Assembly: GCA_017522185.1 (NCBI GenBank)
Contig: JAFWZZ010000029.1
Location: 216,247 to 280,246, forward strand
Source: Bacillota bacterium
GTDB taxonomy: Bacteria > Bacillota > Clostridia > Peptostreptococcales > Anaerovoracaceae
Direction of reading: 5' to 3'
DNA: 64,000 nt
This document shows positions 55,166-64,000 of this stretch, in pieces. The stretch's first letter is position 1. Each line of letters starts with the position of its first letter. A model generated the notes under the pieces. It ran no database searches. It was not told the origin of the DNA and saw nothing but the letters and a program-made list of their open reading frames with translations. A program made the translations under genes and the position numbers.

Positions 55166-56914
55166 CTATTTCTTGACAATCGCACCAAACTTACATGTTT
55201 CTAAGCACTTGCCGCACTTAATGCACTTTTCTTTGTCGATGACGTGCTGGCCCTTCACTTCTCCGCTGATTGCGCCGACAGGACACTTTCTGGAGCATGC
55301 GGTACAGCCTACGCACTTGTCTGTAATTTCATAGCTGATCAGCTCCTTACAGGATTTTGCAGTGCATGTATGGTTGTAAATATGGTCTTCGTATTCGTTT
55401 CTGAAATATCTGATGGTTGTCAGTACAGGGTTTGGTGCTGTCTGTCCCAGGCCGCACATGGAGCCGTCTTTGATCTTTGCTGCCAGTTCTTCCAGCAGTT
55501 CGATATCGCCGTCCTGGCCTTCTCCGCGGGTGATTCTTTCCAGGATTTCCAGCATTCTCTTGGTACCGATTCTGCAGTAGTTACACTTGCCGCAGGATTC
55601 CTTTCTGGTGAAATCCAGGAAGTATCTTGCCATGTCTACCATGCAGGTGTCTTCGTCCATAACGATCATACCGCCGGAACCTACGATGGCACCGGTCTTG
55701 TTGATGTCTTCGTATGTAACAGGTGTTTCGATCAGGTCTGCAGGGATACAGCCGCCGGACGGGCCACCCATCTGTACAGCCTTAAACTGCTTATCCTGCT
55801 TGATACCGCCGCCGATGCCGAAGATTACATCTTTCAGAGCCAGACCCATAGGAACTTCAACCAGGCCGCCCTTCTTAATCTTGCCGGCCAGCGCGAATAC
55901 CTTGGTACCCTTGGACTGCTGGGTTCCCATCGCGCCAAATGCAGCACCGCCGTTATTGATAATCCATGCAACGTTTGCAAAGGTTTCTACGTTGTTGATG
56001 TTTGTAGGCTGCTGCCAGTAGCCCTTTGCTGCAGGGAATGGAGGCTTCAGTCTAGGCATGCCTCTTTCGCCTTCCAGGGATGCAATCAGCGCAGTTTCTT
56101 CCCCGCACACGAAAGCACCTGCACCGGCTTTGATTCTAAGATCAAAGTCATAGCCGCTACCAAAGATGTCCTTTCCTAAGAAGCCTTTTTCTCTTGCCTG
56201 TGCCATGGCGATTTCCAGTCTCTTGATTGCCAGTGGATATTCAGCACGGCAATAGATTACGCCTTCTGTAGCGCCCATGGCAAAACCGCCGATGATCATA
56301 CCTTCGATTAGGGAGTGTGGGTCACCTTCCAGGACGGATCTGTCCATGAATGCGCCCGGGTCGCCCTCGTCGGCATTACATACGATATATTTATTCTTAC
56401 CAGGGTTTCCTTTTGCGGCATTCCACTTAAACCATGTAGGGAAGCCTGCGCCGCCACGGCCTCTCAGACCGGAAACCTTGATTTCTTCTATAACTTCGTC
56501 CTGAGTCATGGATGTTACAACCCTTTGGGTTGCTTCGTATCCGCCCACGGCCAGGTATTCTTCGATTTTTTCCGGATTGATTAAACCGCAGTGTCTAAGA
56601 ACGACTCTCTGCTGTTTATCCAGGAATTGCTGGTCTTCTGGTGCGATGGCATATTCTTCTACCACCTTGCCGCCAACCAGATGTTCTTCTACGATTCTTT
56701 CTACTCTGTCAGGCTGTACCTTGACGTATCTGGTCATGTCGCCATTGTCTTCATAGACGTCAACGATTGGTTCCAGATAGCAGGTGCCTACGCAGCCTGT
56801 GAAGTCGATTTCTACGTTTACGCCTTTTGCGGCGATCTGTGCCTCAAACTCTGCCTGGGTCTTCTTTGCACCTGTAGCGATACCACAGCTGCCCTGTCCG
56901 ATTATTACCTTCAT
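55166..56914 (-). CDS. NuoF/HydB-like NADH-binding flavoprotein subunit
   Basis: A 582-residue subunit. An N-terminal thioredoxin-like 2Fe-2S domain (about 1-100, CGIATGAKKT and GCVGTCYLEP) precedes the NuoF core with NADH/FMN loops LRGRGGAGFPTWFKW and DEGDPGAFMDRSVLEGDPH. The 4Fe-4S site ESCGKCNYCRIGTKR and two C-terminal ferredoxin clusters (CVGCTACSRKC, CIKCGKCLETC) follow. This layout is shared with bifurcating hydrogenases and related complexes, where it hosts the FMN. A GTG at 56923 is possible, but GGGGGTG spaces best to the ATG at 56914. It is 14 nt upstream of the fusion gene. Confidence 0.93.
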   Translation of the reverse strand: MKVIIGQGSCGIATGAKKTQAEFEAQIAAKGVNVEIDFTGCVGTCYLEPIVDVYEDNGDMTRYVKVQPDRVERIVEEHLVGGKVVEEYAIAPEDQQFLDKQQRVVLRHCGLINPEKIEEYLAVGGYEATQRVVTSMTQDEVIEEIKVSGLRGRGGAGFPTWFKWNAAKGNPGKNKYIVCNADEGDPGAFMDRSVLEGDPHSLIEGMIIGGFAMGATEGVIYCRAEYPLAIKRLEIAMAQAREKGFLGKDIFGSGYDFDLRIKAGAGAFVCGEETALIASLEGERGMPRLKPPFPAAKGYWQQPTNINNVETFANVAWIINNGGAAFGAMGTQQSKGTKVFALAGKIKKGGLVEVPMGLALKDVIFGIGGGIKQDKQFKAVQMGGPSGGCIPADLIETPVTYEDINKTGAIVGSGGMIVMDEDTCMVDMARYFLDFTRKESCGKCNYCRIGTKRMLEILERITRGEGQDGDIELLEELAAKIKDGSMCGLGQTAPNPVLTTIRYFRNEYEDHIYNHTCTAKSCKELISYEITDKCVGCTACSRKCPVGAISGEVKGQHVIDKEKCIKCGKCLETCKFGAIVKK

Positions 56915-56926
56915 TCTGTGCACCCC

Positions 56927-57439
56927 CTAAGCTCTTTCTCTGATTTCAGCCAGGATCTGAACGACTTTGTCCTTTGTCAGGTTGCCATAAGTCTCATCTC
57001 CGTCAGCACTCTGAATCATCATAACTGGCGCCAGGGAACAACATCCCAGACAGGCTACATTATTCAAAGTAAACAGGCCGTCCTCTGTTGTCTCACCATC
57101 CTGAATACCTAAGTATTCGCATACTGCTTCTTCAATTATTTCAGAACCATTTACATGACAGGCTGTACCCTGACACAGCATAATCAGATACTTGCCGATT
57201 GGCTGTAATCTGAACTGTGCATAGAAAGTAGCCACGCCATAAATCTTCGCAGGCTTGATGCCTGTCGCCTCTGAAATATGGTTGATCGTGTCAATGGATA
57301 AATAACCGTAAATGTCCTGTGCCTTCTGTAAAATTGTAATCAGGCTTCCAGGAACCTTTGCGTACTTCTCTAAAACAGGTTCCAGTTCCTTGAACTGTTC
57401 TTTGTTCTGAGTGCCGCAGCAGCAACATTTTTCACTCAT
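56927..57439 (-). CDS. NuoE/HydC-like 2Fe-2S subunit
   Basis: A 170-residue thioredoxin-fold protein binding one 2Fe-2S cluster through CQGTAC (about 90-95) and CLGC (about 130-133). The helical N-terminal half (KVPGSLITILQKAQDIYGYLS) matches NuoE. An unusual run of four cysteines sits at residues 5-8. First gene of the operon, with GGAGGAGAC before the ATG and a strong promoter. It transfers electrons between NuoF-type FMN and further clusters. Confidence 0.93.
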   Translation of the reverse strand: MSEKCCCCGTQNKEQFKELEPVLEKYAKVPGSLITILQKAQDIYGYLSIDTINHISEATGIKPAKIYGVATFYAQFRLQPIGKYLIMLCQGTACHVNGSEIIEEAVCEYLGIQDGETTEDGLFTLNNVACLGCCSLAPVMMIQSADGDETYGNLTKDKVVQILAEIRERA

Positions 57440-57519
57440 GTCTGTCTCCTCCTGCTCTCCTTTTTTATCCCAAACGGGTTATTCACTCTTGTTGTACCGG
57501 CCGAAACCTATACCATTTC

Positions 57520-57548
57520 ATTATACGAATTTTCTGACATAAAATCAA
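57520..57548 (-). promoter_or_regulatory. Sigma-A promoter of the electron-transfer operon
   Basis: On the minus strand -35 is TTGATT (57543-57548) and -10 is TATAAT (57520-57525), with a 17-nt spacer. The leader is about 75 nt. No Rex-type operator was clearly recognised. Confidence 0.8.
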
Positions 57549-57593
57549 TGATTTTACACCAATTAAAAATTTAACAAAGTAAAGCATTCGCGT

Positions 57594-57623
57594 ACAAAAA
57601 AGAAGCCATTCTCAGGCTTCTTT
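57594..57623 (-). terminator. Terminator after holA
   Basis: A 9-bp stem (57599-57607 with 57615-57623) with a 7-nt loop, followed on the minus strand by six T. Confidence 0.85.
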
Positions 57624-57648
57624 CTATACATTTATTGTTCTTTTTTCT

Positions 57649-58695
57649 TTATATTCCGGCAATAAACATCTCAAGGGCCAGCTGCGGCTCCAGCACACCG
57701 GTCTTGATATTGCGATCAACCTCATAGATAGAGGACAGAATGGACTTCAGTTTCTCCACGGAGTAGCGGTTGGCATAAGGCAGCATCTTCTTAATACGAA
57801 ACTCACTGCCGCCCAGCTTCTTGTGGATTGCCCCAAGGTCAAGCCCCTCTTCCCGCATCTGTTTCACAGACAGCATCATCTCAAACTGGCTGACGATGGC
57901 GCCGATGATGGAAAATGCATCGCTTCCGCCATGGAGCATATTGTATAGAATGGAAAAAGCCTTCTCCTTCTGGTTGTTACTGATGCCGTCCAGCATATCG
58001 AAGACAAAGGTATCCATGTCTCCGCTGACGGTTTCCATAATATCTTTTTCCGTCACGCGGATGCCGTCACTGTGGGCGATGATCTTCTGGATATCGTTGG
58101 CGAAGTGAAAAAGTCTGTAATCACTCTCTTTGTGGTAATACCCGGTTGCATCGATCAAAGCGTTCACGCCGCCTGGCGTAATATCAATGCCTGCGGCCTG
58201 AAACCGCTTGCGGGCAAAGGATACCAGATCCGGCTTATCAATTGGTGCAAAGTCATAGACCTGTCCCAGTTTCTTCAGCGCCGAAGTAAGTACTGCCGAA
58301 GCCTTGATTTCTTCTGCAGAGAAAATGAGTATCGTGCTGTCATTGCTGTTCTGCAGGTAATCTGCCAGCTCTTTGATTTCATCTTTGCTGTATCCCCGCG
58401 GGCTGTCGCCGGAAAGGGGCTTGAAATCCCGCACCCAGACCACACGGCGCTCGGAGAACATGGTAAAGGTTTCCGCTGCCTCTATCACCTGACTGCAGCT
58501 GGCATCATCGTCCAGCAGCTGGTAGTCCATGGATTTTACTGCCGGATTTACATACTTCTTTACCAGCGTTTCCACGGCCCATTTCACCAGATACTGTTCT
58601 ACGCCGTGCATCAGAATGACCTTCTCTATATTTCCTGTTTTCAGATTCTCGGAAAACACCTTGAAACTGTGTTTTACCGCTGCTTTTCTGTACAT
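57649..58695 (-). CDS. holA: DNA polymerase III delta subunit
   Basis: A 348-residue clamp-loader subunit (YqeN family) that opens the sliding clamp. The N-terminal segment VILMHGVEQYLVKWAVETLVKKY and the later AFSIIGAIVSQFEMML (about 260) match the family. The C-terminal domain joins the clamp-loader ring. It begins 22 nt inside comEC, and comEC-holA is the standard Firmicutes order. Next to it one usually finds rpsT, which is absent here because the terminator follows directly. Confidence 0.93.
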   Translation of the reverse strand: MYRKAAVKHSFKVFSENLKTGNIEKVILMHGVEQYLVKWAVETLVKKYVNPAVKSMDYQLLDDDASCSQVIEAAETFTMFSERRVVWVRDFKPLSGDSPRGYSKDEIKELADYLQNSNDSTILIFSAEEIKASAVLTSALKKLGQVYDFAPIDKPDLVSFARKRFQAAGIDITPGGVNALIDATGYYHKESDYRLFHFANDIQKIIAHSDGIRVTEKDIMETVSGDMDTFVFDMLDGISNNQKEKAFSILYNMLHGGSDAFSIIGAIVSQFEMMLSVKQMREEGLDLGAIHKKLGGSEFRIKKMLPYANRYSVEKLKSILSSIYEVDRNIKTGVLEPQLALEMFIAGI

Positions 58696-60863
58696 ACCGA
58701 AATAATTCCTTTTCTGTTGATAATCCCGACTGCCCCGTCCAGGTCAGTCCTAAATACCATTATACCTTTTTGCTCCAGTTTTTCAATGACTATCTCCGAA
58801 GGGTGTCCGTAATTGTTCCGTCCAACGCTGATGACCGCAACCTTGGGCTGCACCGCGTTCAGGAAAGCATCGCTGGTGCTGTAGGGGCTGCCGTGGTGTG
58901 CGATTTTCAAAATATCTGCCTGTAATTTGTCAGTGTCACGGTATGCCTTCAGAAGCATTTCTTCCCCTTCTTCTGTAATATCCCCTGTGACCAGGGTTTT
59001 CAGACCGTTGTGGTGCACCATGAAGATCAGGCTGTTCTCATTTTCATCATCAGTATCCGGATTCTGTTCCCTGGGCCAGAGGATTTCCAACCGGTATCTG
59101 TCTTCCAATATGACCTGCTGTCCGGCCTTTCCTTCCGTCAGCATCCGCTTTACCGGATAGCACGCCGCCAGTTCCGCAAGGCCTGCATAATGATCCAGAT
59201 GAAGATGGGTCGCCGCAGCAAGATCAATCTCAGTGATGCGGTTCTTAAGCAGATATGGTTTCAGCGTCTTTTCCCCCGTATTGTACCCATACTTTCCCCC
59301 GCCGTCGATAAGGATATGTCGTTCTTCCGATGTCTTCAGGTGCAGGCAGTCCCCCTGCCCCACATCGACGAAAACCAGTTCTGCTTTATCAAAAGACGTC
59401 CAGTCCGCCCATGCACCCGCAAAAATGCAGACTATAATCAGAAGGACCGGTCCCAGCATTTTCTGCCATGCCTTCCGGTGATAATAGATATGAAAGTATT
59501 CCGATGCGCAGAAAAAAAGCATTCCGTAAATTATAATTACGATCCAAAGAGGTGGCGAGATAACGTCAAAGGATAACATCCCTTCTGCCTCAAACAGCCC
59601 GTTACACCAGACCATCAGACTGGTTACTGCTTCCAGCATCTGTGAAAGCCCGGGAAGCAGTCTTCCGAAACACAGATATACCATGAATCCGGCTATTCCC
59701 GTCGGAACGAGAAGGGATGTCAGGAAGATTACCGGCACGTTGCAGAGAATCCCTGTGAAGGAGACATAATTGAAGGTATATGCCATATATGGCAGCAGTC
59801 CGGCCTGCACGGCAAGGGGGACAGCCCATTTCTCTCCTATGATTTTTGCAAAGGGCCGCTGCAGAAACACGATGGACAGAACCGCCAGGAAAGACATCTG
59901 AAATCCTGCTCCAAAGACGACATAAGGGTTTTTGACCATGGAAAACAATGCCATGGCCGAAAGTGCGGTAAGTAGATCGTATCTTCTGTCAGCAGTGCGG
60001 CCCAAAACGACCAGTACGATCAGACCGACTGCTCTGGTTACGGAAACCGCCCAGAGCGCTGCAGTCCCGTAAAGAAAAAGAAACGCAAGGAATGCCGCTG
60101 TCAGAATCCGCTTTTTCCATCTTGTATAAAGCCATCTGTATATGCCATACAGCATTCCCACGTGAAGGCCGCTGACCGCCAGCACATGGGCTGTTCCATT
60201 CTTTCGAAAGGCATCATAGGTGTCCTCATCCATCCGGCTCTTGTCTCCAAACAGAATCCCCCGCAAAACGCCTTCGGCCTCTTTGTCCACGGAAAGCGCC
60301 TGAAGATACGCCTCTCTCTTTTCTATGATGCCTTTTTTGATGCGATAGTATAGCGACGTGCGTCCCTGCCTCACGGAAATATCGTCTGTCACACAAACAT
60401 ATTCAATGCCTCTGGTCAAAAGATAGCGTCTGTAATCAAAGGTCCTGGGATTCCCGGGCTCCGGAGGCAGCATGACCTCTCCCCAAAAGGTGATGGTTTC
60501 TCCAATCAGAATCCACGGATTTTCCATGTTCCGATAGCAGGTCAGCAGAATCCGTTCGCCTCCTGCATCGACGGTAAAGCGACAGGTTTCCTCCTCTTTC
60601 TGCTCTGTGTCAAGGACAACGCCTGTGACCGCACGCTCTCCTTTTGTATCATGATAAACTCCATGGTTAAACTGAAATTGAAACATCAGAAACAACAGCA
60701 TTCCGGCCAGGAAAAAAATCAGATACTGCCTGCCGTCAGTACGATGTCCGATACAGTATAACAGGTACGCCACCACCAAAAACAAGACCGTTTTGCCCAA
60801 TGCATCACAGAGCACAAGCCCCGCCATGAAGGCCAGGGTATAAACAAATAGTTTTCTTCTCAT
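58674..60863 (-). CDS. comEC: ComEC/Rec2-family DNA uptake channel protein
   Basis: A 729-residue membrane protein. An N-terminal pair of helices and soluble DUF4131/OB region (about 1-170) leads to the Competence domain with about eight helices (about 200-470), including AVSGLHVGMLYGIYRWLY (about 230-247). A C-terminal metallo-beta-lactamase-like domain (about 490-729) has DVGQGDCLHLK, the HLHLDHYAG metal motif and KIAHHGSPYS. It moves single-stranded DNA across the membrane in transformation. The ATG at 60863 is used. A TTG two codons earlier is possible, and neither has a good ribosome binding site. No comEA is adjacent. Confidence 0.92.
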   Translation of the reverse strand: MRRKLFVYTLAFMAGLVLCDALGKTVLFLVVAYLLYCIGHRTDGRQYLIFFLAGMLLFLMFQFQFNHGVYHDTKGERAVTGVVLDTEQKEEETCRFTVDAGGERILLTCYRNMENPWILIGETITFWGEVMLPPEPGNPRTFDYRRYLLTRGIEYVCVTDDISVRQGRTSLYYRIKKGIIEKREAYLQALSVDKEAEGVLRGILFGDKSRMDEDTYDAFRKNGTAHVLAVSGLHVGMLYGIYRWLYTRWKKRILTAAFLAFLFLYGTAALWAVSVTRAVGLIVLVVLGRTADRRYDLLTALSAMALFSMVKNPYVVFGAGFQMSFLAVLSIVFLQRPFAKIIGEKWAVPLAVQAGLLPYMAYTFNYVSFTGILCNVPVIFLTSLLVPTGIAGFMVYLCFGRLLPGLSQMLEAVTSLMVWCNGLFEAEGMLSFDVISPPLWIVIIIYGMLFFCASEYFHIYYHRKAWQKMLGPVLLIIVCIFAGAWADWTSFDKAELVFVDVGQGDCLHLKTSEERHILIDGGGKYGYNTGEKTLKPYLLKNRITEIDLAAATHLHLDHYAGLAELAACYPVKRMLTEGKAGQQVILEDRYRLEILWPREQNPDTDDENENSLIFMVHHNGLKTLVTGDITEEGEEMLLKAYRDTDKLQADILKIAHHGSPYSTSDAFLNAVQPKVAVISVGRNNYGHPSEIVIEKLEQKGIMVFRTDLDGAVGIINRKGIISVCTEKQR

Positions 60864-60981
60864 GTTCAAAATATACGCTCAGCTTCTTTTCCATTTTATG
60901 GTATTTTTGGAATTTATTCAACCATTTCTTAATATTTTGTGAAAACTAGAAATATTGATTAACTTTACACCGCACATATGG

Positions 60982-60987
60982 TATAAT
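60982..60987 (+). promoter_or_regulatory. Extended -10 promoter of the PBP gene
   Basis: TATAAT preceded by TGG (extended -10). The best -35, TTAACT, is 17 nt upstream. The leader is about 30 nt. Confidence 0.55.
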
Positions 60988-61025
60988 ACTATGAGGTCAT
61001 TCTGAAAAGAAAGGATTACAAATAC

Positions 61026-64000
61026 ATGGGTAATAACAAGAGACAAAAGAAAGGCAGCAGAACCCAGAAATTTTACGATAAGATTTCCGGTAATGAGCCA
61101 AATGTCACCGAAAAGCGAAGTGACAAGGCCCCTGCAGAAAAGCCTGTAAGAGAAAAGAAGGACAAAAAATTCAGCCTGAAAGGCTTCAATCTGAAAGGCT
61201 TAAATAAGAAGAAGGTGCTGAAGATTCTGCTTATCGGATGCGTAGCAATCGGCATCATCGGCTGCACGGCGGTCGGTGTCATCATTGCGAAAACACCAAG
61301 CATCGAGACCGACAAAATCGCAGAAATCCTCACAGAAAGTACGATTATCTACGACGATAAAGGCAACGAGGTCGATACTGTCTTCGCAGAAAACAACCGA
61401 ACCAACGTGAAGTTCGAAGATTTGCCTGACAACATGGTCAACGCACTGGTTGCTCTGGAAGACAAGACCTTCTGGGATCATAACGGTTTCAACTTTATCC
61501 GTATCGGCGGTGCCATCGTACAGGCAGTGTTTACCGGCGGTGATATCGGCGGTACTTCTACCCTGACACAGCAGCTGGCGCGTAACCTGTTCCTGCAGGA
61601 AACCCAGTTCGACCGTTCCTACGTGAGAAAGATTCAGGAAGCTTACTATTCTATCATTCTTGAGAGAGAACTGACGAAGGAACAGATTATCGAAACGTAC
61701 TGCAATACCGTTTATTTCGGTTTTAGTGCATACGGTGTACAGGCAGCTTCCCAGGCATACTTCTCCAAAGATATCGGTGAGCTGACTCTGGAAGAATGCG
61801 CAGCACTGGCAGCTATGCCACAAAAACCGACAGGCTATCAGCTGGTTATGCTGGTAGACAATAACGAAGTAACCGATGCAGACAAGAAGATGATTCTGAA
61901 AGAAACAGCCAACGGTACTTACCTTGCAAACGACACAAGTAAAGGCCGTAGAGAAACCTGTCTGGCACTGATGTTAGATCAGGGTTACATCACGCAGGAA
62001 CAGCATGACAAGGCTGTTGCAGTCCCTCTGAAGAAGATGCTGGATCCTACTTACAGCAACTCTTCCGCAAAAGCAACCTACTTCCAGGATTATGTCATCT
62101 CCGAAGTTATCGATGACCTGATGGAAGAAAAGGATATGACTTATGATGAAGCCTGGACTACGGTTTACCAGGGCGGCGTGGAAATCTACTCCACCATGGA
62201 TAAGCAGGCACAGGAAGTCATCGAAAAGGAATTTGAAGACGATTCCAACTTCCCTGGTGTTTCCATCGTCAAGGACAAGAACGGCAACCTGCTGAACCAG
62301 CATGGTGAAGTTACCCTTCTGGATTATGATAACTACTTCAACAAAAAGGGAACCTTCACATTTAAGAAGAGTGAAATCAAGAAGAACGATGACGGTTCCT
62401 TCATCATCAAATACGGCAAACGTCTGAACATCTACGAAACAGAAGTAAACGGCGCTGTAGATTACAGCATCGAGTTCAAACCGATGTACAAGGAAATCAA
62501 CGGAGAACTGTATTCCATCTCCGGCGGTTTCGTCAACATTCCACAGGAATACAAGACCATGAACAAAGACGGTGATATCGTAATCGCAGCTGAAATGATG
62601 GAAAACGAACTGTACGAAGACTTCTTTATCTTCAACAAGAACGGTACCATCTCCGTACCAAGCAGTTCCTACACCCTGCAGCAGAGTGTTGTACAGCCGC
62701 AGGCAGCCATGACCATCGTAGAAAACGATACCGGTTACATCAAAGCCATGGTAGGCGGACGTTCTACTTACGGCAGACAGCTCCACAACAGAGCCATCAG
62801 CCCACAGCAACCGGGTTCCTCTATCAAGCCGTTAGGCGTATACTCCGCTGCCCTGCAACAGAGCTGCGAAGAAGCTGAAGCCGGCAAGAAACACGACTTC
62901 AAGGACTTCAATATTGACCAGCAGGGTGACGACCTCTGGGGTCACTATATCACAGCAGGCTCCATCGTAGTTGACGAAAAGACAACTATCGACGGAAGAG
63001 TATGGCCTTATAACGCAGGTGCTGGATTCTCCGGCATACAGACATTCAGAACCGCAATTCAGCAGTCTATCAACACCTGTGCGGTAAAGATTATCCTGCA
63101 GGTTACTCCGGAATACTCTGCAAAACTGGTAGACAAATACGGCATCTCCACTTTAGATACGAAGGGCGATGTAAACGATATCAACCCTGCTGCACTGGCG
63201 CTGGGTGGTATGACAGAAGGTGTTACGACATTAGATATGGCAAGTGCCTATACCGTATATCCAAACAACGGTACCAGACATGAAACCACTCCATATATCA
63301 AGGTTGTTGACAGAGACGGCAACGTTCTCCTCAACAGAGCTAAGACAAAGTCAACCCGTGTTCTGGATGCAGGCGTTGCATTCATTATGAGAGACCTGCT
63401 CCACGGCGTAGTCTCCGGCGGTACCGGAAGCGGTGCGGCGATTTCCGGCGTGAGAGTCGGCGGTAAGACCGGTACTACAGATAACGAATTCGATATCTGG
63501 TTCGACGGTTTCACACCATCCTACTCCGCAGCACTTTGGATCGGTAACGATCAGAACTTCGAGCTGGACAGCATGTCTGGTCCTGCAGCTGCTCTGTGGG
63601 GTACCATCATGGATCAAATCGACGGTGCAAAGAAAGGCTCCTACCCTGGCGCACCTTCTAATGTGGTTTACTCCGGCGGAGAATACTACATCAGCGGTAC
63701 CAAGGGCGGCGTTCCAAAGAAGAAGGATTTAGAAAAGAAATTAACAGTCTGTGAAGACACCGGCTATTTGGCAACACCAAACTGTCCTGATACCGAAAAG
63801 AAAAAGTTCTTAAATTACGGCGATGCCAAGAAGAAGATTCCTAAGGTTTACTGCCACAAGCATAATCCGGATCCAGGCAAATATCCAATCAGCAAGAATA
63901 AGAAGTGGTCCGATGATGCGGCTATCAAGAAGAAACAGGAAGAAGAAAAGAAAGCTGCGGAAGAAGCTGCAAAGCAGGAAGCTTTGGAACAGCAGCAGCA
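61026..64000 (+). CDS. Class A penicillin-binding protein (PBP1A type), 3' end outside window
   Basis: At least 991 residues. A basic cytoplasmic tail (about 1-60) is followed by one transmembrane helix (about 64-88). The glycosyltransferase family 51 domain has LEDKTFWDHNGF (about 141-152) and GGTSTLTQQLARN. The transpeptidase domain has SSIK (about 597-600, catalytic serine in PGSSIKPLG), SIN (about 681) and KTGT (about 813). The tail becomes Lys/Glu/Ala/Gln-rich near the window edge. It polymerises and cross-links peptidoglycan outside the membrane. AAAGGA precedes the ATG. A spacer of about 190 residues (roughly 370-560) between the domains is longer than usual. Confidence 0.95.
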   Translation, partial: MGNNKRQKKGSRTQKFYDKISGNEPNVTEKRSDKAPAEKPVREKKDKKFSLKGFNLKGLNKKKVLKILLIGCVAIGIIGCTAVGVIIAKTPSIETDKIAEILTESTIIYDDKGNEVDTVFAENNRTNVKFEDLPDNMVNALVALEDKTFWDHNGFNFIRIGGAIVQAVFTGGDIGGTSTLTQQLARNLFLQETQFDRSYVRKIQEAYYSIILERELTKEQIIETYCNTVYFGFSAYGVQAASQAYFSKDIGELTLEECAALAAMPQKPTGYQLVMLVDNNEVTDADKKMILKETANGTYLANDTSKGRRETCLALMLDQGYITQEQHDKAVAVPLKKMLDPTYSNSSAKATYFQDYVISEVIDDLMEEKDMTYDEAWTTVYQGGVEIYSTMDKQAQEVIEKEFEDDSNFPGVSIVKDKNGNLLNQHGEVTLLDYDNYFNKKGTFTFKKSEIKKNDDGSFIIKYGKRLNIYETEVNGAVDYSIEFKPMYKEINGELYSISGGFVNIPQEYKTMNKDGDIVIAAEMMENELYEDFFIFNKNGTISVPSSSYTLQQSVVQPQAAMTIVENDTGYIKAMVGGRSTYGRQLHNRAISPQQPGSSIKPLGVYSAALQQSCEEAEAGKKHDFKDFNIDQQGDDLWGHYITAGSIVVDEKTTIDGRVWPYNAGAGFSGIQTFRTAIQQSINTCAVKIILQVTPEYSAKLVDKYGISTLDTKGDVNDINPAALALGGMTEGVTTLDMASAYTVYPNNGTRHETTPYIKVVDRDGNVLLNRAKTKSTRVLDAGVAFIMRDLLHGVVSGGTGSGAAISGVRVGGKTGTTDNEFDIWFDGFTPSYSAALWIGNDQNFELDSMSGPAAALWGTIMDQIDGAKKGSYPGAPSNVVYSGGEYYISGTKGGVPKKKDLEKKLTVCEDTGYLATPNCPDTEKKKFLNYGDAKKKIPKVYCHKHNPDPGKYPISKNKKWSDDAAIKKKQEEEKKAAEEAAKQEALEQQQ

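Noticed and set aside
55244-56179. 311-codon plus-strand open frame
   Set aside because: Antisense to the NuoF-like gene, which shows complete flavin and iron-sulfur motifs. The opposite frame has none.
61974-62810. 278-codon minus-strand open frame
   Set aside because: Complement of the PBP1A coding sequence, without start signals or domain similarity. The PBP frame has all catalytic motifs.

Overview
The window is a gene-dense chromosomal segment, about 93% of it assignable to genes, from a low-to-mid GC, Gram-positive, spore-forming anaerobe of the class Clostridia. Evidence for this is an alpha/beta-type small acid-soluble spore protein, the sporulation membrane protein YlbJ, oxygen-sensitive class III ribonucleotide reductase (nrdDG), iron-sulfur electron-transfer genes, a butyryl-CoA:acetate-type CoA-transferase, AGGAGG-type ribosome binding sites, and textbook sigma-A promoters with 17-nt spacers. 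Family or genus cannot be fixed from this window. An amino-acid-fermenting relative of the Anaerovoracaceae/Peptostreptococcales is a guess. Nearly all genes lie on the minus strand. Plus-strand genes are dapA, a small membrane protein, a PepD-like membrane protein, a frameshifted M20 amidohydrolase, argR-recN, and a class A penicillin-binding protein that runs off the right edge.

Layout, left to right. 1-281: start of rplU (L21) with its promoter and structured leader. 282-9839: nitroreductase, SOS-controlled recA, cinA, pgsA, rimO, ftsK, uppP and asd. 9994-11140: dapA and rpmF converge on a shared terminator. 11236-17262: ackA and a ylb-type cluster (rsmD, coaD, a coiled-coil protein, ylbJ, tmcAL), nnrE and a SASP gene. 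17349-23315: recG, asp23, rpmB, nrdG and nrdD. 23546-32397: acetyltransferase, degenerate PepD-like protein, sstT, metH-metF, a GH25 lysozyme and a broken M20 hydrolase. 32443-38521: YtcJ-type amidohydrolase, gltS, a large HTH protein and a CoA-transferase. 38601-44162: mnmM, cstA, an unknown gene, def, an RlmD-type methyltransferase and tgt. 44533-47845: queA and ruvCAB. 48057-51448: argR-recN, a DnaA-box-rich spacer, and ddh. 51642-57439: a three-gene flavin/iron-sulfur electron-transfer operon. 57649-64000: holA, comEC, and a PBP1A-type gene.

The genes group into a few programmes. DNA repair and recombination genes (recA, ruvCAB, recG, recN) include two units with LexA-type boxes placed on or next to their promoters. 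Lysine and cell-wall supply is represented by asd, dapA, ddh, uppP, PBP1A and GH25. Translation and RNA modification is covered by rplU, rpmF, rpmB, rimO, tmcAL, rsmD, mnmM, tgt, queA, def and an RlmD-like enzyme. Fermentation and uptake genes are ackA, the CoA-transferase, sstT, gltS and cstA.

The most interesting locus is 51642-57439. It holds NuoE-like and NuoF-like subunits followed by a 1169-residue fusion of a 2Fe-2S domain, a GltD/NfnB-like flavoprotein, ferredoxin clusters and a formate-dehydrogenase-like fold that lacks the catalytic Cys/Sec region. This looks like a flavin-based electron-bifurcating NAD(P) transhydrogenase of the Sporomusa-type Nfn (Stn) kind rather than a formate dehydrogenase or hydrogenase. 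Other points for a second look are a DnaA-box cluster far from any dnaA gene, a 122-nt near-perfect hairpin splitting queA from tgt, an sstT promoter built into a 15-bp inverted repeat, and a PepD-like protein that has lost its metal ligands.
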